A stretch of DNA of 64,000 nt, taken from NCBI GenBank assembly GCA_030540715.1, contig JAUNVQ010000005.1:53815-117814 (forward strand), read 5' to 3'. Origin of the DNA: Actinomycetaceae bacterium (GTDB lineage: Bacteria; Actinomycetota; Actinomycetes; Actinomycetales; Actinomycetaceae). A program made the position numbers and the translations under genes. Positions within the stretch are counted from its first letter, which is position 1. Each line of letters begins with the position of its first letter. Shown one piece after another: positions 17,462-28,475 of this stretch. The notes below the pieces were generated by a model that worked only from the letters and a program-made list of their open reading frames with translations, was not told the origin of the DNA and ran no database searches.

Positions 17462-19056
17462 GTGATATCACAATAATTCCTACCTTAGTCAGTGAGGATC
17501 AACTGGCAAAGCATCTTCAACGTGATGATGTTGCAGCCAGTTCCCAAGCCATTGTCGCTGCGGCAGAAGAAAAGGCACGCCAGCGACAACACCCCAAAGG
17601 CTCACAAACAGCACGTGAACGTATTGCATTTTTACTTGACGATAACACATTCACCGAGATCGCACGCTTTAGTGGTGGCGATATGAACCGTGGAGATATT
17701 GGCAGTGCCGTTATCACTGGATTTGGCCGCATTAATGACCGTCCCGTTGCCGTATATGCACAAGATTTTTCTGTCAAAGGCGGTACTCTTGGTGAAGTTG
17801 AAGGCCGAAAAATCACTCGCCTGATGAGTGAAGCCATGCGGGTGCGTATCCCCGTGATTTCCCTCTTAGATTCTGGCGGCGCACGAATTCAAGAGGGCGT
17901 AGCTGCACTAGCTCAATACGGAAAAATTTTTAAAGCCACATCAACTGCATCTGGGGTTATTCCTCAAATCTCTGTGATTCTTGGCCCCTGCGCTGGTGGA
18001 GCGGTCTATGGGCCAGCTTTAACCGATTTTATTATTATGACAAAAAAATCGTCCTACATGTTTGTCACTGGCCCAGGAGTAGTAAAAGCAGCCACGGGTG
18101 AGTCGATTTCATCAGAGGCATTGGGCGGAGGTAATCTGCATAATGCTGAATCAGGTGTCGCCCATTTTTTGGCTGAAGACGAGCATGAGGCCCTTGACTA
18201 CGTTCGTGCAATTTTGTCGTATTTGCCGTCGCATTGTGAAGAAAAACCACCCGTCTACCACTTTGAAGAAGATGACATTACTCGTGAACTTGCTCAAAAC
18301 GTTGGTAAACTTGTGCCCGAGTCCCCCAAGCAGCCCTATGATATTGTCAAAGTCATTGAATCTTTAGTTGACCACGGAGAGTTCTTAGAGATCCAACCTC
18401 TTTTTGCTCAGTCGGTTGTTATTGGTTTTGCCTGTTTTGAGGGGCAACCTGTCGGTATCGTAGCTAATCAACCCCTCCATGACGCTGGTACTCTTGATGT
18501 AAATGCTTCGGAAAAAGCGGCACGTTTTGTCCAAATGTGCGACGCATTTTCGCTGCCGATTATCACTCTTGTTGATGTTCCTGGTTACCGCCCTGGTTCT
18601 GAACAAGAGCGTGCAGGAATTATTCGTCGTGGCGCAAAAGTCATTACTTCCTACGCTACGGCATCAGTGCCTCTTATTACGATTATTTTACGGAAGGCTT
18701 TTGGTGGAGCATATATTGTCATGGGCTCAAAATCCTTGGGCGCAGACATCAATTTTTCGTGGCCCTCCACCCAAATTGCTGTGATGGGGGCAGACGGTGC
18801 AGTCGATATTGTATATCGTAAAGAGCTCAAGGCCGCCAAAGAAAAAGGCGAAGACCTTGAAGCCGTTCGAACCCACTATCAAAAACTGTACGAACGCGAG
18901 TCGGTTAATCCACACCTGTCGCTTCATAAGGGCGAACTCGATTCACTTATTAACCCTGAAGATACACGCTTGGCGATCTGCCATTCACTGTCGGTCCTTC
19001 AACGCAAACAGCGACCTGAGCGCTCACCTCGTTTTCATTCGAATGCACCTGTGTAA
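17458..19056 (+). CDS. accD: Acyl-CoA carboxylase carboxyltransferase subunit (AccD/PccB type)
   Basis: A 532-residue carboxyltransferase with the fused N and C crotonase-like halves of the actinobacterial AccD/PccB family. It transfers carboxyl from biotinylated AccA3 to acetyl-CoA. Marks include SGGARIQEGV, the oxyanion block GPCAGGAVYGPALTDF, FVTGPGVVKAATGE, VDVPGYRPGSEQE and KAFGGAYIVMGSKSLGAD. The start overlaps accA3 by ATGA; fas begins 62 bases after the stop. No catalytic Cys or His is needed in this family, and the glycine-rich oxyanion pockets are intact. Its place between accA3 and fas implies malonyl-CoA supply for fatty acid synthesis as its main job. Confidence 0.95.
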   Translation: MSDITIIPTLVSEDQLAKHLQRDDVAASSQAIVAAAEEKARQRQHPKGSQTARERIAFLLDDNTFTEIARFSGGDMNRGDIGSAVITGFGRINDRPVAVYAQDFSVKGGTLGEVEGRKITRLMSEAMRVRIPVISLLDSGGARIQEGVAALAQYGKIFKATSTASGVIPQISVILGPCAGGAVYGPALTDFIIMTKKSSYMFVTGPGVVKAATGESISSEALGGGNLHNAESGVAHFLAEDEHEALDYVRAILSYLPSHCEEKPPVYHFEEDDITRELAQNVGKLVPESPKQPYDIVKVIESLVDHGEFLEIQPLFAQSVVIGFACFEGQPVGIVANQPLHDAGTLDVNASEKAARFVQMCDAFSLPIITLVDVPGYRPGSEQERAGIIRRGAKVITSYATASVPLITIILRKAFGGAYIVMGSKSLGADINFSWPSTQIAVMGADGAVDIVYRKELKAAKEKGEDLEAVRTHYQKLYERESVNPHLSLHKGELDSLINPEDTRLAICHSLSVLQRKQRPERSPRFHSNAPV

Positions 19057-19118
19057 GCTTTGTACTTTCAACAGACCCTCGACCTTACTTTCAACCAACA
19101 CCTACCTGGAGACTCCCT

Positions 19119-22100
19119 ATGACAACCGCACGCAGCTTTTTTTCAACACTTAGTTCCAACTACGCCCTCATGTTGAGTGGCCAAGGCAGCACCTGGAAAA
19201 CTTCCCTTGACGAACTCTTGGAACTACCTGAAACTGGGAAAGGTATCCGCACAGTATTGCGTCAAGCCACACAATTACTGTCACCAATTGAACTGCAGTT
19301 ACGTACTCACGCGCCCGGTGCTCTTGACCGCCTTCACACAATTATAGAAAGCGAAAAAAACAGTATTGGAACCGATAATACATTTTCGGAGGACGCTACC
19401 ACGAACCTGATTTTTGATCGGGAGGCCGGGGTATCAGTACCAGGTATTGTTTTATCTCAGCTTGGAGCACTTATTGATCTGCACGGTAGTGACCTTGATA
19501 TTCACCAAACCCCTCCCATTGATATTGTGGGACATTCTCAAGGAATGATGGGAGTAGCTTTAGCTAAGGCTTTTATTGCAGAAGATTTCGACAAACTTGT
19601 CCACATCGTTGCTTTATCAATTCTTATCGGTCACGCCGTTCAGTATGGCTCTCATCACAGCGATTGCGAAGCACGTAGTGACCGTACGCCAATGCTGAGT
19701 ATTCGCGGTGTGAATCGATCTTTTCTTGAACAGAATGTGACTTTGCCGCAACACGTTACTATCGCACTAATAAATGACCATGAATCAACTGTTTTTAGCG
19801 GTTATCCTCATGAACTTGAAGAACTGAAAAATAGTATCAACCATGCTGTGAACACTTTTAACTCTGCTATTGAAAAAGGAGAACGCGGCGGCTCACTTAT
19901 TCAGCAACAATACGACTATTTACCAGTCAGTGCTCCTTTTCATTCTCCACTTCTTGAACCGGGGGTTAAGATACTGACACAGTGGCTCACAGATTGCCAT
20001 TATCCCGACAGCCACGATGAAGCCTTAGATCTTGCAAGGCTCATTATGACTGAGCCTGTGGATTGGCCAACACAGCTACATCGCGTAACACAGCATGCTC
20101 AATGGTTACTTGATATGGGTCCTTCACATATGGTTGGCCGTTTGAGCGCCCCAACCATTGCTGGTTCTGGATGTACAATTGTGTCAGCCAGCAGCCATCA
20201 CGAACGCATCAAGCTCGATACTGCTGGGCATCATGTTCAACGAGCCCGCTCGTGGAATGCGTTTGCCCCTCAATTGGTGAAATTACCCCAGGGTCGCACA
20301 GTCATTGATAACGCTTTTACTCGTTTAACTGGACGTTCCCCCATTGTACTTCCAGCAATGACACCAACAACTGTTTCACCAGAAATTGTTGCCGCTGCGG
20401 CCAATGCTGGCGCATGGGCAGAAATGGCTGGTGGCGGCCAGTACTCTGAACAAGTTTTTCATGAGAACCTGACAGGACTTAAAGACTTGCTGGAACCGGG
20501 ACGTACCGCTGGTTTCAATGCGATGTTCTTTGATCGCTTTATGTGGAATCTTCAATTTGGAGTTCAGCGCATTGTTCCTAAGGCCAGGCAAGCAGGTGCC
20601 CCTATCGATGGTGTCACTATTGCTGCAGGTATTCCTGAACGTGAGGAAGCTGCCGAACTCATTGAACAGTTACAGGCCGATGGTTTTTCCTATATTTGTT
20701 TTAAACCTGGAACAGTTGACCAGATTAAACAGGTTCTTGCTATCGCAAAGGATAATGCCGATACGCCTTTAATTATTCAAGTTGAAGATGGACATGCTGG
20801 TGGCCACCATTCGTGGGAAAACCTTGATGATCTGCTCTTGGCAACATATGCCACTATTCGCGAAGTAGACAACTTAGTTTTGGTTGTCGGTGGCGGTATC
20901 GGCACGCCACAACGCGCAGCTGACTATATCACCGGTAGATGGGCGTATGCCTATCAGCGTCCGGCAATGCCAGTCGATGCCGTGATGTTGGGTACAGCGT
21001 CTATGGCTGTAAAAGAAGCACGAACATCGCAAAAGGTGAAACAGGCTTTGCTGGAAACTGAGGGAATCGCTGATGGCTGGGTTGGTCGCGGGCAAAGTCG
21101 CGGTGGTATTACTTCTGGTTTATCTCACCTGGATGCCGATATGTATGAAATTGATAATTCTTCGGCAAAGGCATCACGTCTTATTCACCAGATTGGACAC
21201 GACCAAAAACTAATTGATGCACACCGTGATGAACTTATTACAGCTCTTAACAAAACCGCAAAACCCTATTTCGGCGACCTGTTAACGATGACCTACCACC
21301 AGTGGGCACAACGTCTTATTGACCTTATGTACCCCTATAAGGATTGGACGTGGCAAGATCGTCTTTTTGATATTTTTCACCGTATTGAAGCACGTCTTCA
21401 TCATGCCGACCACGGATCTATTACCACTATTTTTCCCGACTTTGACTCACTTGAGGACGCACCGAAGGCCCTGGATTTACTGCTAGAACACTACCCAGGA
21501 GCTCTTACTCAAAAAGTACATCCATCCGATGCTGCCTGGTTTAAGAATGTATGTAATAAGCATCCTAAACCGGTACCTTTTGTGGCAGCTCTGACTACCG
21601 ATATAGCACGTGCATGGGGTACAGATACCCTTATGCAGGCTCATGACGATCGTTATGATGCCGATGCCGTGCGCATTATTCCTGGGCCTGTCTCTGTTCG
21701 TGGCATCGACCGAATAAACGAACCTATCGGCGAGATGTTTACACGCTACGAAGACCATATTGTTGCTCAGCTTCGCAAAACTGGTGTTGAACTGCGTGAT
21801 GTTTTTTCACGCTTTCGGGCTGCACAAGATATTGAACACTATGTTCGTAATACACCCATTATCCAGTGGAACGGGAACATGGTAGTAAACCCCGCAATGG
21901 CCATGCCTGATGCAACATCGATAATAACTTCTGACGATGAACATACACTCACAATCCGCGTTCACTGTGATACTGCGTTTGAGGGTGCCTCTCAGGTGAA
22001 ATATATCGACATTCCCCTTACCCTCCCATCCTCATGTTCAACGGGAGGTTACCCCGTTGTTGATATGGAACGTATGTCGGTTAATGCCTATGATTTATTG

Positions 22101-25100
22101 GGTGGTGCTGCAGGTGTAGGAACCACCACGGTTAACGGTGACAACATCACAGAAATGCCACTATTAAAAACCGCAGAAAAAAGTTCACAAGCACCCTTTG
22201 GTGTAGCGTATACCCACTTCACTTTCGATGGTGATCTAGGTAAAAAACATCGCAGTGTCACAGGTGAACAGCTTTTGGCAGAAAAGTCTTCATTTGTTCC
22301 AGATGCTCTTGTTGGGCCATGTTGGCCAGCTATCTATACGGCATTAGGTTCGGCTTACTATGACGATGTGCCAGTAATTGAAGGACTTGTCAATGCCGTT
22401 CATCTTGATCATACTTTGCATCTTATTGGCACATTACCTCCCACGGGATCTACTGTTGAGGTTCGCAGTTTTTGCCATAGTCTCACTGAATCCAGTGCTG
22501 GTCGCGTTGTCCAAGTTAATGTAGTGCTGTCTTTTTCAGGTCACGATTTTGCACAACTGGTTGAGCGCTTTGCCATTCGAGGCCGCGTTACCACAACTGA
22601 GCCCCCAGCAGACCCACCCGCATTGAGCCCCCATCATATGATCGTTGATACCCCACGTTCGTTTCTTCGCTCAACCACCGTGAAGGCTCCCCAAGATATG
22701 ACAGCCTTTGCTCATGTTAGCGGCGATTTCAACCCTATTCATACCTCATATGCTGCGGCTGGTCTATCAGGGCTTCATGCTCCACTTGTTCATGGAATGT
22801 GGCTTTCCGCTACTGTTCAACATGTTATTGCTGCGCGCCATATTTCCGATGTGTCTGCATCTGCACAACAGGGTGTTATTCGTGGCTATCATCAGGCGCC
22901 TCTGTCAATTTCTCATTGGTCTTATGCCATGTATGGAATGGTGAATCTAGGTGACGAGGTTGATATTACTGTCGAACGTATTGGACGCCTGTCTGGCGGT
23001 GACCAGGTAATTGAAGCAATTTGTCGTATTGGTAACCAGGTTGTTTCTACTGCTCGTGCTGTGGTATCTACCCCCACTACTGTCTACGTATATCCTGGCC
23101 AGGGTATTCAACGTAAGGGCATGGGAATGGAATCTATGTCGCCGGTGGTACGAAACATATGGAAACGTGCCGATAAGCATACGCGAGCGGCCCTTGGGTT
23201 TTCTATTGAAAGTATAGTTCGTGATAATCCAACCGAGATTCGCATTGGCACAACCGTATTACGCCATCCCCAAGGTGTTTTACATCTGACACAGTTTACT
23301 CAGGTGGCACTTGCTACTCTAGCCTATGCACAAACCAGTGAGCTAAAAGCTCGGGGTGCTTTTGTTGACGATGCCTTCTTTGCGGGCCATTCTTTAGGAG
23401 AATACAACGCATTAGCGGCGTGCGCCAACATTTTCCCACTAGAACAGGTTTTAGAAATTGTCTATCAACGAGGCTCAGCCATGCACGATCTGGTTGAGCG
23501 TGACAGCCATGGGCAGTCCAACTATCGTTTGGGTGCGCTGCGTCCACATCAGTGTGGTATCGGTGCCGAAAAAGTCCAAGAATATGTTGATAGTATCGCT
23601 GAAAAAACTGGAGAGTTTATTGAGATTGCTAACTATAATCTTGCCGGCGAACAATACGCTGTGGCAGGAACAATCGCTGGCCTAGCAGCCTTAGAAAAAG
23701 ATGCCCTTGCTCGCTCTGAACAAACAGGTGGCAAGCGCCCCTTTATTCTTATTCCGGGTATTGATGTACCGTTCCATTCTTCCGTTCTTCGCGCTGGTGT
23801 TAGCGCTTTTCGCGGCAAGTTGGATGAGCTGTTACCTGAAACTATTAACGCCGATGTGTTGATTAACCGCTATATCCCTAACCTTGTTGCCCGCCCCTTT
23901 GAGCTCACCCCACAGTTTGCACAATCTATTTGTGATACTGTTCCTTCACAAGCCGTTGAGCAACTTCTTCACGAGGATTGGGCAAAGCATCTTGCCAACC
24001 CTGGCCGCCTTGCACGAACTCTTCTTATTGAACTGTTGGCATGGCAGTTTGCATCTCCTGTTCGTTGGATTGACACACAAAATATTCTTTTCGATGCGCC
24101 ACCCACAGGTTGCGGTGTTGAACGGCTGGTGGAAATCGGCTTAGCTTCCTCACCAACTTTAGCAAACCTTGCCGATAAAACACTTGCTCACAGCAGTTTC
24201 TACCGTGCAGATGTTGAAGTTCTTCACTATGAACGTGACTTTGACCGAGTATGTTCCCAAGATGTGGCCATACCGCCAGCACCTTCAGAGGAAATTATAG
24301 AGGACGTAACTGTACATACTCCTTCTCATCACACATCAACTGGTGGTAGCTGTGAGGCTTCTGCAGGCTCTGCCCCCACACCGGTAGTACCCGAAAAAGC
24401 AGCAGCACCCGCTCTTCTATCTGATGATAACCACGTTGTAGACAACAACACACCCAAAGAACTTCCTATGCATGCATCGGATGCCATCCGGGTACTCCTT
24501 GCCTATTCAACAAAGGTCACCCCCGATCAAATTGACGACTCCGATACGATAGACACTCTTACCAACGGTGTATCTTCTAAACGTAATCAGTTACTCATGG
24601 ACATAGCAGCTGAACTGGGTGTCACCGCAATTGATGGTGCAGCAGAAGCCTCTATACGCGACCTTTTAACAAAAATTGATGATATCGCTGGTGCCTATCA
24701 ACCATTTGGAAGCGTACTTACACAAGCTATTGGCACAACGATTCGTCATCTTCTTGGTGCCGCCGGATTACCCAGCGACTATATCGATAAACGAATCACC
24801 TCACGATGGAATCTTGGCAACAGCTGGATAACACATGTGCAGGCTGCCTTATTATTGGGTACTCGTGAAGGGCAATCTGTTCGCGGCGGTGACCTCTTAT
24901 CATTGAATAATGCAGTGACGACAGCCGGTGAAGTGGATGACCTCATTGATGCCGCAGTCACACAGGTGGGGGCTGCCCACGGTTTCACTCTTGTGTTGCC
25001 GTCATCAACTCATTCATCTAGTGGAGCGATGGTTGATTCTGGTGCTCTGTCAGATTTGCGTGAAGAAATACTGGGAGACTCCGGTATTTTAGCTACGCAA

Positions 25101-28100
25101 GCACGTTTTATCTTGTCACAGCTTAGCAAGGCACCCTATAACCATACTGGTGATAAGAGCAATGATATGCAGTTAGTTGAGGCCGTCACCCAAGAGCTAG
25201 GCGAAGGATGGTTAGACTCTGTTGCACCATCTTTTGATCCTCTCAAAGCTGTTGTCCTTGATGATCGCTGGGCAACGCTTCGTGAAGATTTGACACGTAT
25301 CTTCCACGGTGGACTGGAAGCACTAGGCAACCAAGCCGCAGTGACAGCCCCTCGTGAAGAAGGCTCACATAAAACATCAAATGATACGGCTGCTTGTGAT
25401 ACCTCCTTGATAGCCAAACGCCTTATTTCTCAGGCTCGTGGTAGTGGAAAGACTATTGCTCATCTTGCAAAGTATTATGCAGACCAACTAGCCCTCGCAT
25501 CCGAACACGATAGTAAACTCTGCGAATTCTTTACGGAAGTGTCACAAGCTGCCACCCAACGGAGCTGCTGTCAATACAGTAACGATATTGCGTTAGTAAC
25601 GGGCGCGGCGCCCAACTCGATTGCTCATGCCATTGTTGGCAAACTTCTTACCGAAGGGGCAACAGTTGTGATGACAGCTTCGCGTATTGACAATAAACGT
25701 CTTCATTTTGCAAAAGAACTTTATCGCACATACGCTCATGCACAGGCAAAACTGTGGATTGTTCCTGCCAATCTTTCGAGCTTCCGTGATGTCGATGCCC
25801 TTATTGAGTGGATCGGTTCCGAACACACCCAAACAGTTGGCCCCAACACAACAGTACTTAAACCTTCCTTGCTACCTACATTATTCTTTCCTTTTGCCGC
25901 ACCCAGCGTCTACGGCACTGTTGGTTCTGATCCCGCGCAGGCTCTGTCCCAGGAAAGACTACTGGTATGGTCTGTGGAACGCTGCATTCATTTGCTGGCA
26001 CATCTTGGGGAGTCAACGGCTCCTGACCACAAGGTTCATGTTATCTTACCCGGTTCCCCTAATCGTGGAACTTTTGGTGGTGATGGAGCTTATGGTGAAG
26101 CCAAAGCTGCTTTTGACGCAATCGTCAATAAATGGTCAACTGAATCTGGCTGGCCCACAAGGATAACCCTTGCACACCCCCTTATCGGGTGGGTTCAAGG
26201 AACTGGATTAATGGGAGGCAATGACGGGCTTGTTCCTTCGGCTCGCGATGCTGGTATCGAAGTATTTACTCCTGATGCCATTGCCGATAGGCTCATGGAA
26301 CTGATGACCTATGAAGCGCGTACACGTGCCGCTCACGCCCCAATTATTGCTGACTTATCTGGCGGTTTAGCAACCGCCGACATTGATCTTGCCGCAATGG
26401 CGCAAGCAGCTCGTCAAACTGCTGGCGATACAACAACGGATACCGCTTCGCCCTCTGAAATTTTTGCTCTTCCAAATGCAACCCCACCCACCTTGGCATC
26501 GCCTTTACCCTGGAAGGGAGTCACTACAGCGCTCGCCGACCAAATCGTAGTGGTGGGCCTGGGCGAGTTAAGTGCCTGGGGGTCGGGACGTACACGTGTT
26601 TTAGCTGAATACAGCGATAACGCACCTGGCGATATTCAACTAAGCGCTCAAGGTGTTATTGAACTTGCATGGATGATGGGTCTTATTTCATGGGCAGATT
26701 CCCCCCGCGAAGGATGGTATGACACAGAGGGCTCACCCGTTGATGAAGCACACATTTATGCGCGATACCATGACGAGGTAATTGCACGCTGTGGTATACG
26801 TACCTTTAGTGATGATTCATCATTGACAGATCGTGGCTCAATGGATGTTCGAACCGTTTATCTTCCCAATGAACAGGTATTTTCAGTGCAATCACGGAAA
26901 GAAGCAGAATCGTATCTGCACGCAGACCCCTCACACACTGAAATATTTGTTGACAACGGCGAATGGAAAGTTGTGAAAAAGGCTGGCTCTGCAGTTCACA
27001 TTCCACGTCATATTGAGCTCACCCGCAGTGTTGGTGGCCAGATCCCTGATAACTTCGACCCAACCCATTGGGGAATTCCCCCTACAATGGTAGAGGCCTT
27101 GGATCGCATCGCCGTGTGGAACCTCGTCACCGCTGTTGATGCTTTTGTTTCAGCTGGTTTTTCACCGATGGAGCTTTTGCAAAGCGTGCATCCCTCTGCA
27201 GTATCGACAACCCAGGGTACGGGTATCGGTGGAATGGAATCGCTGCGGCAAGTATTCTTAGATCGTTTTCTTGGTAACGATCGTCCGCAAGATATTCTAC
27301 AAGAAGCCCTTCCCAATGTTGTTGCTGCTCATACCATGCAATCCTATATTGGTGGTTATGGTCAAATGATTCACTCTGTAGGTGCTTGCGCTACTGCAGC
27401 TGTTTCAGTTGAAGAAGCCGTTGACAAGATACGCCTGGGGAAATCCGACTTCGTAGTTGCAGGTGGAATTGACGACATTTCCGTTGAATCCCTCACTGGC
27501 TTTGGTGACATGAATGCCACTGCACGCTCGTCAGAGCTACGTGATAAGGGGATCTCTTCCAGATACTTTTCACGTGCAGGGGATCGACGCCGCGCAGGGT
27601 TTGTTGAAGCAGCAGGAGGTGGAACCGTACTTGTCACCCGTGGTGATATTGCAGCGGATCTTGGGCTTCCTGTCTACGCGGTGATTGGATTTGCGCAATC
27701 GTTTTCTGATGGTGCACACACGTCAATCCCTGCCCCTGGTATTGGAGCATTGGCTGCCGCATGCGGTCAAAAAACATCGCACCTGGCACGCTCGCTCCAT
27801 GGATTAGGCATAAATGCAGACGATATTGCGGTTGTTTCCAAACACGATACCTCTACCCATGCTAATGATCCTAACGAAGCTGAACTTCATACACGTTTAG
27901 CGAAGGCTTTAGGGCGTACACCTGGGAATCCTTTGTACGTAGTCTCTCAAAAATCCCTTACCGGTCACGCTAAAGGCGGTGCTGCGTTATTCCAACTAGC
28001 TGGTCTTTGCGATGCTTTTACACGCCAGGAACTTCCAGGCAATATGTCACTTGATTGCCTGGATCCGCAAATGCGGCCCTATTCACCGCTGGTATGGCTG

Positions 28101-28475
28101 CGTCGGCCTCTGCAATGCACTGCGTCACCTCTGAAAGCTGGAGTTTTAACGTCTTTGGGATTCGGACATGTTTCTGCCCTCATTGTGTTGGTACATCCTT
28201 CGGCTTTTGAAACAGCACTTCGTCAAGAGCGTGGAGATGCCGCAGCTGACAAATGGAGAACAACAGCTCAGCAACGTCTTCAACGCGGTTGGGTTCAACT
28301 ACAACAGGCGATGCGCGGTAAGGCCACATTATTTGTGCCCTTACAAGGCAGACGTTTACCAGTGGATACATCTGATACTGGCAGTGGCATAGATCCTCAC
28401 GAAGTGGAAGCCGCTATGCTACTTAATCCCAAAGCCCGCCTGGCACAAGATGGTATTTACCATGCTGATAGCTAA
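19119..28475 (+). CDS. fas: Type I fatty acid synthase (single polypeptide)
   Basis: A 3118-residue multidomain enzyme that builds fatty acids from acetyl- and malonyl-CoA in the cytoplasm. Domains run in actinobacterial order. Acetyltransferase: VGHSQG, Ser140. Flavin enoyl reductase: LPAMTPTTVSPEI near 410, with VEDGHAGGHHSWE. Hot-dog dehydratase: HVSGDFNPIHT near 1199. Malonyl/palmitoyl transferase: AGHSLGEYNA, Ser1425. Acyl carrier: GVSSKRNQ, with Ser1819 or Ser1820 as phosphopantetheine site. Ketoreductase: ALVTGAAPNSIAHAIV near 2158. Ketosynthase: GACATAAVS with Cys2757, and His2909 and His2950 in KHDTSTHAND and KSLTGHAKGG. The chain is complete, with no break. Neighbours supply malonyl-CoA (accA3, accD) and the pantetheinyl group (acpS, which overlaps its end). 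The start ATG follows TGGAGACTCCCT. Confidence 0.97.
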   Translation: MTTARSFFSTLSSNYALMLSGQGSTWKTSLDELLELPETGKGIRTVLRQATQLLSPIELQLRTHAPGALDRLHTIIESEKNSIGTDNTFSEDATTNLIFDREAGVSVPGIVLSQLGALIDLHGSDLDIHQTPPIDIVGHSQGMMGVALAKAFIAEDFDKLVHIVALSILIGHAVQYGSHHSDCEARSDRTPMLSIRGVNRSFLEQNVTLPQHVTIALINDHESTVFSGYPHELEELKNSINHAVNTFNSAIEKGERGGSLIQQQYDYLPVSAPFHSPLLEPGVKILTQWLTDCHYPDSHDEALDLARLIMTEPVDWPTQLHRVTQHAQWLLDMGPSHMVGRLSAPTIAGSGCTIVSASSHHERIKLDTAGHHVQRARSWNAFAPQLVKLPQGRTVIDNAFTRLTGRSPIVLPAMTPTTVSPEIVAAAANAGAWAEMAGGGQYSEQVFHENLTGLKDLLEPGRTAGFNAMFFDRFMWNLQFGVQRIVPKARQAGAPIDGVTIAAGIPEREEAAELIEQLQADGFSYICFKPGTVDQIKQVLAIAKDNADTPLIIQVEDGHAGGHHSWENLDDLLLATYATIREVDNLVLVVGGGIGTPQRAADYITGRWAYAYQRPAMPVDAVMLGTASMAVKEARTSQKVKQALLETEGIADGWVGRGQSRGGITSGLSHLDADMYEIDNSSAKASRLIHQIGHDQKLIDAHRDELITALNKTAKPYFGDLLTMTYHQWAQRLIDLMYPYKDWTWQDRLFDIFHRIEARLHHADHGSITTIFPDFDSLEDAPKALDLLLEHYPGALTQKVHPSDAAWFKNVCNKHPKPVPFVAALTTDIARAWGTDTLMQAHDDRYDADAVRIIPGPVSVRGIDRINEPIGEMFTRYEDHIVAQLRKTGVELRDVFSRFRAAQDIEHYVRNTPIIQWNGNMVVNPAMAMPDATSIITSDDEHTLTIRVHCDTAFEGASQVKYIDIPLTLPSSCSTGGYPVVDMERMSVNAYDLLGGAAGVGTTTVNGDNITEMPLLKTAEKSSQAPFGVAYTHFTFDGDLGKKHRSVTGEQLLAEKSSFVPDALVGPCWPAIYTALGSAYYDDVPVIEGLVNAVHLDHTLHLIGTLPPTGSTVEVRSFCHSLTESSAGRVVQVNVVLSFSGHDFAQLVERFAIRGRVTTTEPPADPPALSPHHMIVDTPRSFLRSTTVKAPQDMTAFAHVSGDFNPIHTSYAAAGLSGLHAPLVHGMWLSATVQHVIAARHISDVSASAQQGVIRGYHQAPLSISHWSYAMYGMVNLGDEVDITVERIGRLSGGDQVIEAICRIGNQVVSTARAVVSTPTTVYVYPGQGIQRKGMGMESMSPVVRNIWKRADKHTRAALGFSIESIVRDNPTEIRIGTTVLRHPQGVLHLTQFTQVALATLAYAQTSELKARGAFVDDAFFAGHSLGEYNALAACANIFPLEQVLEIVYQRGSAMHDLVERDSHGQSNYRLGALRPHQCGIGAEKVQEYVDSIAEKTGEFIEIANYNLAGEQYAVAGTIAGLAALEKDALARSEQTGGKRPFILIPGIDVPFHSSVLRAGVSAFRGKLDELLPETINADVLINRYIPNLVARPFELTPQFAQSICDTVPSQAVEQLLHEDWAKHLANPGRLARTLLIELLAWQFASPVRWIDTQNILFDAPPTGCGVERLVEIGLASSPTLANLADKTLAHSSFYRADVEVLHYERDFDRVCSQDVAIPPAPSEEIIEDVTVHTPSHHTSTGGSCEASAGSAPTPVVPEKAAAPALLSDDNHVVDNNTPKELPMHASDAIRVLLAYSTKVTPDQIDDSDTIDTLTNGVSSKRNQLLMDIAAELGVTAIDGAAEASIRDLLTKIDDIAGAYQPFGSVLTQAIGTTIRHLLGAAGLPSDYIDKRITSRWNLGNSWITHVQAALLLGTREGQSVRGGDLLSLNNAVTTAGEVDDLIDAAVTQVGAAHGFTLVLPSSTHSSSGAMVDSGALSDLREEILGDSGILATQARFILSQLSKAPYNHTGDKSNDMQLVEAVTQELGEGWLDSVAPSFDPLKAVVLDDRWATLREDLTRIFHGGLEALGNQAAVTAPREEGSHKTSNDTAACDTSLIAKRLISQARGSGKTIAHLAKYYADQLALASEHDSKLCEFFTEVSQAATQRSCCQYSNDIALVTGAAPNSIAHAIVGKLLTEGATVVMTASRIDNKRLHFAKELYRTYAHAQAKLWIVPANLSSFRDVDALIEWIGSEHTQTVGPNTTVLKPSLLPTLFFPFAAPSVYGTVGSDPAQALSQERLLVWSVERCIHLLAHLGESTAPDHKVHVILPGSPNRGTFGGDGAYGEAKAAFDAIVNKWSTESGWPTRITLAHPLIGWVQGTGLMGGNDGLVPSARDAGIEVFTPDAIADRLMELMTYEARTRAAHAPIIADLSGGLATADIDLAAMAQAARQTAGDTTTDTASPSEIFALPNATPPTLASPLPWKGVTTALADQIVVVGLGELSAWGSGRTRVLAEYSDNAPGDIQLSAQGVIELAWMMGLISWADSPREGWYDTEGSPVDEAHIYARYHDEVIARCGIRTFSDDSSLTDRGSMDVRTVYLPNEQVFSVQSRKEAESYLHADPSHTEIFVDNGEWKVVKKAGSAVHIPRHIELTRSVGGQIPDNFDPTHWGIPPTMVEALDRIAVWNLVTAVDAFVSAGFSPMELLQSVHPSAVSTTQGTGIGGMESLRQVFLDRFLGNDRPQDILQEALPNVVAAHTMQSYIGGYGQMIHSVGACATAAVSVEEAVDKIRLGKSDFVVAGGIDDISVESLTGFGDMNATARSSELRDKGISSRYFSRAGDRRRAGFVEAAGGGTVLVTRGDIAADLGLPVYAVIGFAQSFSDGAHTSIPAPGIGALAAACGQKTSHLARSLHGLGINADDIAVVSKHDTSTHANDPNEAELHTRLAKALGRTPGNPLYVVSQKSLTGHAKGGAALFQLAGLCDAFTRQELPGNMSLDCLDPQMRPYSPLVWLRRPLQCTASPLKAGVLTSLGFGHVSALIVLVHPSAFETALRQERGDAAADKWRTTAQQRLQRGWVQLQQAMRGKATLFVPLQGRRLPVDTSDTGSGIDPHEVEAAMLLNPKARLAQDGIYHADS